Positions 5,604 through 9,191 of a DNA stretch of 9,191 nucleotides are shown here, in pieces (the stretch's first letter is position 1; each line of letters opens with the position of its first letter). Position numbers and translations under genes: made by a program. The notes below the pieces were generated by a model. It saw only the letters and a program-made list of their open reading frames with translations, was not told where the DNA came from and ran no database searches. The DNA comes from an uncultured bacterium. GTDB lineage: Bacteria; Actinomycetota; Coriobacteriia; Coriobacteriales; Atopobiaceae. The stretch is from positions 1 through 9,191 of the forward strand of contig CAJMLD010000052.1 of the NCBI GenBank assembly GCA_905214175.1. Reading direction: 5' to 3'.

Positions 5604-5615
5604 GTTGCCTAACGG
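5604..5615. repeat. 12-base element shared with the cbiM leader
   Basis: GTTGCCTAACGG lies 18 bp upstream of the DUF5714-like start codon and matches GTTGCCTAGTGG at 4833-4844, upstream of cbiM, at 10 of 12 bases and in the same orientation to the gene. Read on the minus strand, TTAGGCAAC/CTAGGCAACC resembles a DtxR-family half-site. Short and possibly coincidental. Confidence 0.25.
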
Positions 5616-5665
5616 TCATATGGTACGCCGACGAGCGCCAGCCGCGCGCCCGCCGCCGCGCGTCC

Positions 5666-5694
5666 TGGACACCTGGCAACACGAATGTTATATT
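5666..5694 (+). promoter_or_regulatory. Sigma-70-type promoter of the MFS gene
   Basis: TGGACA at 5666-5671 matches the -35 consensus at five of six bases. A 17-bp spacer leads to TATATT at 5689-5694, preceded by the extended -10 dinucleotide TG at 5686-5687. The predicted start near 5701 leaves about 35 bases of leader before the GTG at 5737. It is the best promoter in the window. Confidence 0.75.
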
Positions 5695-5736
5695 CTTGCC
5701 CCTTTACCGCTTTGGCGAGAGGAACGGAGCCGCAAC

Positions 5737-6984
5737 GTGGACGAGCAGACAACCAATGCGCCGCAGGGAAGCGCGGCACCCAACGCTGCGTGGCGGCGCC
5801 CGTACTACACCATCCTGGCGGGGCAGGCCGTCTCTCAGGTGGGAAGCTCGGCCGTGCAATTTGCGCTGATCTGGTACCTCGCGCAGGAAACCGCGTCGCC
5901 TGCCGCGATGGGGCTCGCGGGCCTGGCCGCCTTTCTGCCCGGCGCGCTCCTCTCACCGGCAGCAGGCATCGTGGCCGATCGCCACAACCGCAAGCGCGTC
6001 TGCATTGCCGCCGACCTCTCTGCCGGCATCATGGCGACGGCGTTTGCGCTGGCTATGGGCGCGTGGGGAGTCTCGGTTGCGGCGGTCATCGCGCTTCTCG
6101 CCGCCCGTGCGGCAGCGACCTCGTTCCAGGCTCCCGCGATGCAGGCAATGGTCCCGCAGATTGTCCCGGCCGAGTCCCTCGTGGAGGCCGGTGGCATGTC
6201 GCAGGCCATAAGCAGCGCCTCGTACGTCCTGGGGCCTGTTGTTGGCGGCCTGTTGTTTGCGGCGCTCCCGCTGCCGGTCATCCTGGTGACGGATCTTGTT
6301 GGCGCGCTTGTCGCCGCCATCACGCTGGGCGTTGTTCCCGTGAGCGATCACCGCGCGGAGGGGGAGCACCCCAAGCTCCATCCCGTCCGCGAACTTAGGG
6401 ATGGCCTTGCGGTCTTTTGGGAAGACCGCGTGCTTACGCAGGTCATTGTCTCTTTTCTCGTGTTCATGGTCTTCTTTATGCCGCTTTCGTCCTTCTATCC
6501 GCTCATGACCAGCAACTACTTTGGGCTTGGGGCCTTTGAGGGAAGTCTCGTCGAGATGAGCTGGGCGCTCGGCATGTTGGTGGCGGGCATTGCGGTTGCA
6601 AAGGCCAACATCAAGGACGAGGTGCGCGCGTTCTTCTTGGCAACGGCCGCGCTGGGCGCGACCTGCATTGCCTCCGGCCTCCTGCCCCAAAGCTTTGGCG
6701 GGTGGGTGGCGTTTGCGGTGCTCTGCGGTGCAATGGGGGCAACTGCGACCTGCTACAACGTGCCCATTGTGGCGTACATGCAGAAGAGCATCGCGCCCGA
6801 GAAGCTTGGCCGGGCCTTCTCGGCATTCCAGATCGTCTCGATGGTGTCAACGCCCATCGGGATGGCGATTGCCTCTCCGGTGGCAGAGGCGCTTGGCGTG
6901 AATGCCTGGTTTGGCATAAGCGGCGTGGCCATTGCGCTGCTCGGCGTTGTGATGCTGGCGCTGCAGGGTCGGGCACGGCGGTAG
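5737..6984 (+). CDS. MFS transporter, macrolide-efflux (MefA)-like family
   Basis: This 415-residue inner-membrane protein looks like a proton-driven exporter of the major facilitator superfamily with about 12 membrane helices. The loop between helices 2 and 3 carries motif A, GIVADRHNRKRV (77-88). A cytoplasmic stretch rich in charged residues (about 203-222, DHRAEGEHPKLHPVRELRDG) separates the two six-helix halves. In the second half EKLGRAFSAFQIVSM and the overall layout resemble the MefA/MFS_3 group, which includes macrolide exporters but also many of unknown substrate. Start: GTG at 5737, with CGGAG at 5725-5729 seven bases before it and a strong promoter just upstream; the longer open frame would run through the promoter. 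It is a single-gene unit, convergent with the hydrolase. Family is sure; drug specificity is not. Confidence 0.88.
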   Translation: MDEQTTNAPQGSAAPNAAWRRPYYTILAGQAVSQVGSSAVQFALIWYLAQETASPAAMGLAGLAAFLPGALLSPAAGIVADRHNRKRVCIAADLSAGIMATAFALAMGAWGVSVAAVIALLAARAAATSFQAPAMQAMVPQIVPAESLVEAGGMSQAISSASYVLGPVVGGLLFAALPLPVILVTDLVGALVAAITLGVVPVSDHRAEGEHPKLHPVRELRDGLAVFWEDRVLTQVIVSFLVFMVFFMPLSSFYPLMTSNYFGLGAFEGSLVEMSWALGMLVAGIAVAKANIKDEVRAFFLATAALGATCIASGLLPQSFGGWVAFAVLCGAMGATATCYNVPIVAYMQKSIAPEKLGRAFSAFQIVSMVSTPIGMAIASPVAEALGVNAWFGISGVAIALLGVVMLALQGRARR

Positions 6985-7008
6985 GGGACCTTCTCGCACC
7001 GGCCCTAC
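6981..7008. terminator. Inverted repeat containing both stop codons of convergent genes
   Basis: GTAGGG (6981-6986) and CCCTAC (7003-7008) form a 6-bp stem with a 16-base loop. Each arm contains the TAG stop of one of the two convergent genes, so the repeat is placed symmetrically. It is short and has no T run; terminator function is a guess. Confidence 0.3.
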
Positions 7009-7763
7009 TCGCCCTGCTGCGTGAACGAGGCCACGGCATCCGCGGCGAGCGCCTGCTGCTCCTCCGCGCTTACGGTCGCGGCGCCGTCCCCATCCTGCGT
7101 TCCGTAGTCGCCAAACTGAGCATGGTTACCGCCCTCGATGACCAGCTCCGTGTAGTCGTCTGGACGCAGGTCCGCATGCGACTGCAGCTTGTCTACCTGG
7201 CCGTCTTCTGATCCGTAGACGGAGAGCATCCTAAAGCCTGGCGCGCGCAGGCTCTTGGTGGGGTACGCGGCGAGAACCACCAGTCCGTCAAGCTCGTCGG
7301 TGTGGTCGGCGGCGTAGACGGCCGCCATCGCACCGCCAAGCGAGTGCCCGCCCACGTACCAGTGGTCGTAGTGGTAGTCGTTGCTGTTGATGATGGCATC
7401 TGCGGCATTCATGTTAAGAAACGCAAAGTTGAGCGGCATGCGCACGAGAAACACGTCGGTGCCCCTCTCGGCAATGGCCTCCAGCTGGGCCGCGCATGCC
7501 TCGCACTGGACCTTGCCGCCGGGGTAGAAGACCAGCGCGTCCTGTGTTCCTGGTCCATCAAAAAGGTAACCGTCTTGGGTGGCGGTCACACGTACGGTGT
7601 CGCTTCCGGCAAGCGCCGTCTGGGCGCGCGAGGTTGCCCGTGAGTACGTGCTTGCGTAGACGAGAAACGCAACCACGACAACCGCGAGCGCTGCGAGCAG
7701 CGCCAGCGCCACGCGACGAAGTTTGACGTGCGTCTTTGTCTCGGCGTGCTTCTCTCCTGACAT
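7005..7763 (-). CDS. Membrane-anchored alpha/beta hydrolase
   Basis: This 252-residue protein has a single N-terminal membrane helix (about 17-38) after a short basic stretch, so the catalytic domain probably lies outside the membrane. It shows an alpha/beta hydrolase fold: nucleophile S141 in GHSLGG (139-144), likely acid D187 in VYGSEDG (182-188), and catalytic H214 in GGNHAQFGDYG (211-221). The oxyanion strand is LVFYPGGKV (77-85). Two cysteines (C87 and C90) follow the PGGKV loop and might form a disulfide or bind a ligand. ATG 7763 is supported by AAGGAG upstream. It lies 65 bp downstream of nrdB on the same strand, with an inverted repeat between, so co-transcription is possible but not required. 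The substrate is unknown; an esterase or lipase-like role is inferred from the fold. Confidence 0.85.
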   Translation of the reverse strand: MSGEKHAETKTHVKLRRVALALLAALAVVVVAFLVYASTYSRATSRAQTALAGSDTVRVTATQDGYLFDGPGTQDALVFYPGGKVQCEACAAQLEAIAERGTDVFLVRMPLNFAFLNMNAADAIINSNDYHYDHWYVGGHSLGGAMAAVYAADHTDELDGLVVLAAYPTKSLRAPGFRMLSVYGSEDGQVDKLQSHADLRPDDYTELVIEGGNHAQFGDYGTQDGDGAATVSAEEQQALAADAVASFTQQGE

Positions 7764-7803
7764 GCCTCTCCTTTGCTTGCCTGCCCGCCCCCATGGTAGC
7801 CCT

Positions 7804-7828
7804 GGGCGCGTCGCAATCGCCCGCGCCC
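7804..7828 (-). terminator. Inverted repeat after nrdB
   Basis: CGCGCCC (7822-7828) and GGGCGCG (7804-7810) form a perfect 7-bp G/C stem with an 11-base loop, starting directly beside the nrdB stop codon. The position suits a terminator or an RNA-stabilising 3' hairpin, but no U-tract follows on the transcript. Confidence 0.45.
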
Positions 7829-8887
7829 CTACAGGTCGTCCACCAGGGCGGTCGACTTGGCGTAGGCGGTCGAGCGCGCCTCGAAGAAGTCCGTCTTCAC
7901 CATGTTGGCGTTGCTGTACTGCGAGACCCAGGCCATGTCCGCCGGCTCCTCGGCAAACTCCGGGTAGAGCTGCCCCATCCCGAGCGAACTCCAGCGAAGG
8001 TTCCCCAGGTAGTGGATGTAGTCGCTCACCTGCTGTCCCGTGAGGCCGGGGATGCTCTCACCAATCACGTACCGGCCCCAGGCAATCTCCTGGCGGACGC
8101 CCTCTTCGAGCATCGCTCGCAGATCGGCCACAGCCTCCTCGGTGAAGAGCTGCGGTTCCTCTCGCTGCAGCTCCAGAATCATGTTGCGGAAGAGCCACAG
8201 GTGGGTGTTCTCGTCGCGGTTGATGTAGCGGATCTCCTGAGCGCTGCCGGGCATCTTGCCGTTTCTCGCCAGGTTGTAGAAGAACATGAAGCCCGAGTAG
8301 AAGTACACGCCCTCGAGGATGAAGTTCGCCATCATCACGCGAAGCAGCGTCGGTGCGTCCTGGCGCTCTTGGAACTCGTTGTAGAGGTTGCCGATGAACG
8401 TGTTTCTCGCCAGCAGGTGCTCGTCGGTTTTCCACTGGTAGAGGATGTCGTTGCGCTGCTCGGGGCTGCAGATGGTGTCGAGCATGTACGAATAGCTCTG
8501 CGAGTGCACGCACTCCTGGAAGGTCTGGATGTGCAGGCACAGGTTGACCTCGTTCGCCGTGATGAACTCGCCGATGCTGGGCAGGTTGGCCGTTTGCAGC
8601 GAGTCGAGGAAGACGAGAAACGAGAGGATCTTGTCATACGCGGAGCGCTCCGCCGGCAGGAGGTTGGGGTAGTCCTTCACGTCCTGCGAGAGGTTGATCT
8701 CCTCGGGGATCCAGAAGTTGTTCATGGCCTGGCGGTACCAGTCCGTGGTCCAGGCGTACTTGACGTTGTTGAAGTCGTTGAGGTTGGTGGTGTTGCCGCC
8801 GATGAGGCGTCGTGCGCGAACGTCGGTGTCGCCGTTGGGGTTGAAGAGTGCCTTGGGCGAGAGGCGCGTGCTGTTTGCTTGCTGCAT
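7829..8887 (-). CDS. nrdB: Class I ribonucleoside-diphosphate reductase, beta subunit (R2)
   Basis: This 352-residue subunit holds the metal cofactor and radical that the alpha subunit uses to reduce ribonucleotides to deoxyribonucleotides. All expected ligands are visible: D95 (FLDSLQ), E125 and H128 (ECVHSQSY), E192 (ILEGVYFYSG), and E226 and H229 (RDENTHLW). Y132, in the ECVHSQSY motif, matches the radical-bearing tyrosine of E. coli NrdB (Y122), so this is a tyrosyl-radical enzyme, not the Phe-containing class Ic type. The C-terminal tail, which docks into the alpha subunit, is short and ends ALVDDL; Y342 in it could serve the radical relay. ATG 8887 has AAAGGA just upstream; the open frame continues further but would overlap nrdA. 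It follows nrdA by 44 bp and is surely in the same operon. An Fe versus Mn cofactor cannot be told. Confidence 0.95.
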   Translation of the reverse strand: MQQANSTRLSPKALFNPNGDTDVRARRLIGGNTTNLNDFNNVKYAWTTDWYRQAMNNFWIPEEINLSQDVKDYPNLLPAERSAYDKILSFLVFLDSLQTANLPSIGEFITANEVNLCLHIQTFQECVHSQSYSYMLDTICSPEQRNDILYQWKTDEHLLARNTFIGNLYNEFQERQDAPTLLRVMMANFILEGVYFYSGFMFFYNLARNGKMPGSAQEIRYINRDENTHLWLFRNMILELQREEPQLFTEEAVADLRAMLEEGVRQEIAWGRYVIGESIPGLTGQQVSDYIHYLGNLRWSSLGMGQLYPEFAEEPADMAWVSQYSNANMVKTDFFEARSTAYAKSTALVDDL

Positions 8888-8931
8888 GGGTGTCCTTTCG
8901 TGTGACGAGTGGAATGGGGCGCGCGGCGCGG

Positions 8932-9191
8932 CTAGCTGGAGCAGCTCTCGCACTCCTCGACCTCGAGCGACTTGCTGCGCACGTAGTAGACGGTCTTGAC
9001 GCCGTCGCGCCACGCCTCGAGATAGAGCTCCAGCACCTGTCGCATGGTGTACTCGTTGGTGATATAGAGGTTTACCGACTGTGCCTGGTCGATGTGGCGC
9101 TGACGCACGCCCGCGGCGCGCATGCTCCACGTCTGGTCGATCATGTGCGCTGGCTTGTAGTACCACCAGGTCTTGGGCGAGAGCTCGGGCG
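8932..9191 (-). CDS. nrdA: Class I ribonucleoside-diphosphate reductase, alpha subunit (C-terminal 85 residues, partial)
   Basis: Only the C-terminal end is inside the window; the gene continues beyond the right edge. The visible part starts PELSPKTWWYYKPAHMIDQ, followed by AGVRQRHIDQAQSVNLYI and VLELYLEAWRDGVKTVYY, which is the characteristic end of the catalytic barrel of NrdA. The last residues are SLEVEECESCSS: the Cys-X2-Cys pair in this flexible tail is where thioredoxin or glutaredoxin re-reduces the active site. It is the catalytic partner of the nrdB product, encoded 44 bp downstream. Confidence 0.93.
   Translation of the reverse strand, partial: PELSPKTWWYYKPAHMIDQTWSMRAAGVRQRHIDQAQSVNLYITNEYTMRQVLELYLEAWRDGVKTVYYVRSKSLEVEECESCSS

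Noticed and set aside
7736..8905. 389-residue plus-strand open frame antisense to nrdB
   Set aside because: It mirrors nrdB; that strand is certain from the intact metal ligands and radical tyrosine.
1..9191. CRISPR array, tRNA/rRNA genes, insertion sequences or integrase
   Set aside because: No regularly spaced repeats, cloverleaf arms, rRNA stretches, transposase motifs or terminal repeats with target duplications were seen on either strand.

Overview
The window looks like chromosome of a GC-rich actinobacterium. Gene content, codon bias and protein style (CbiM beginning MHIPENYLSP, nrdAB, short intergenic spacers) suggest the class Coriobacteriia (an Olsenella/Collinsella-like organism). 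This is inference from general appearance; there is no rRNA or other marker in the window.

Layout from left to right. (1) 1-321 has no convincing gene. It holds several inverted repeats and ends in the promoter and a paired CGTACG operator of a type II toxin-antitoxin module, yefM-yoeB (322-874, + strand). (2) A GC-rich inverted repeat (875-901) separates this from a convergent minus-strand operon. Read from its 5' end, that operon is cbiM (4808-3723), cbiQ (3736-2885), cbiO (2883-2131) and an iron-type alcohol dehydrogenase (2116-911). The first three form an ECF-type importer for cobalt or nickel, with the CbiN/PDGLE-like part fused to the C-terminus of CbiM. Spacings of -14, +1 and +14 bp indicate one transcript that also carries the dehydrogenase. 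(3) The leader of this operon (4809-5015) is unusually rich in inverted repeats, including a hairpin that covers the cbiM ribosome binding site. (4) Upstream, on the same strand, is a Cys/His-rich DUF5714-like protein (5585-5016). (5) A divergent MFS exporter (5737-6984, + strand) has a clear sigma-70-type promoter. (6) The rest is minus strand: the end of nrdA (entering from the right edge), nrdB (class I ribonucleotide reductase small subunit with an intact tyrosyl-radical and di-metal site) and a membrane-anchored alpha/beta hydrolase.

How it fits together: the central block reads as a metal-acquisition unit, with a Cys/His-rich protein of unknown role, an importer under probable leader control, and a metal-dependent dehydrogenase as last gene. 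The best candidates for something undescribed are the folded cbiM leader and the pairing of the DUF5714-like gene and the alcohol dehydrogenase with a Co/Ni importer. The remaining genes are ordinary families. No CRISPR array, tRNA, rRNA, transposase or integrase was seen.
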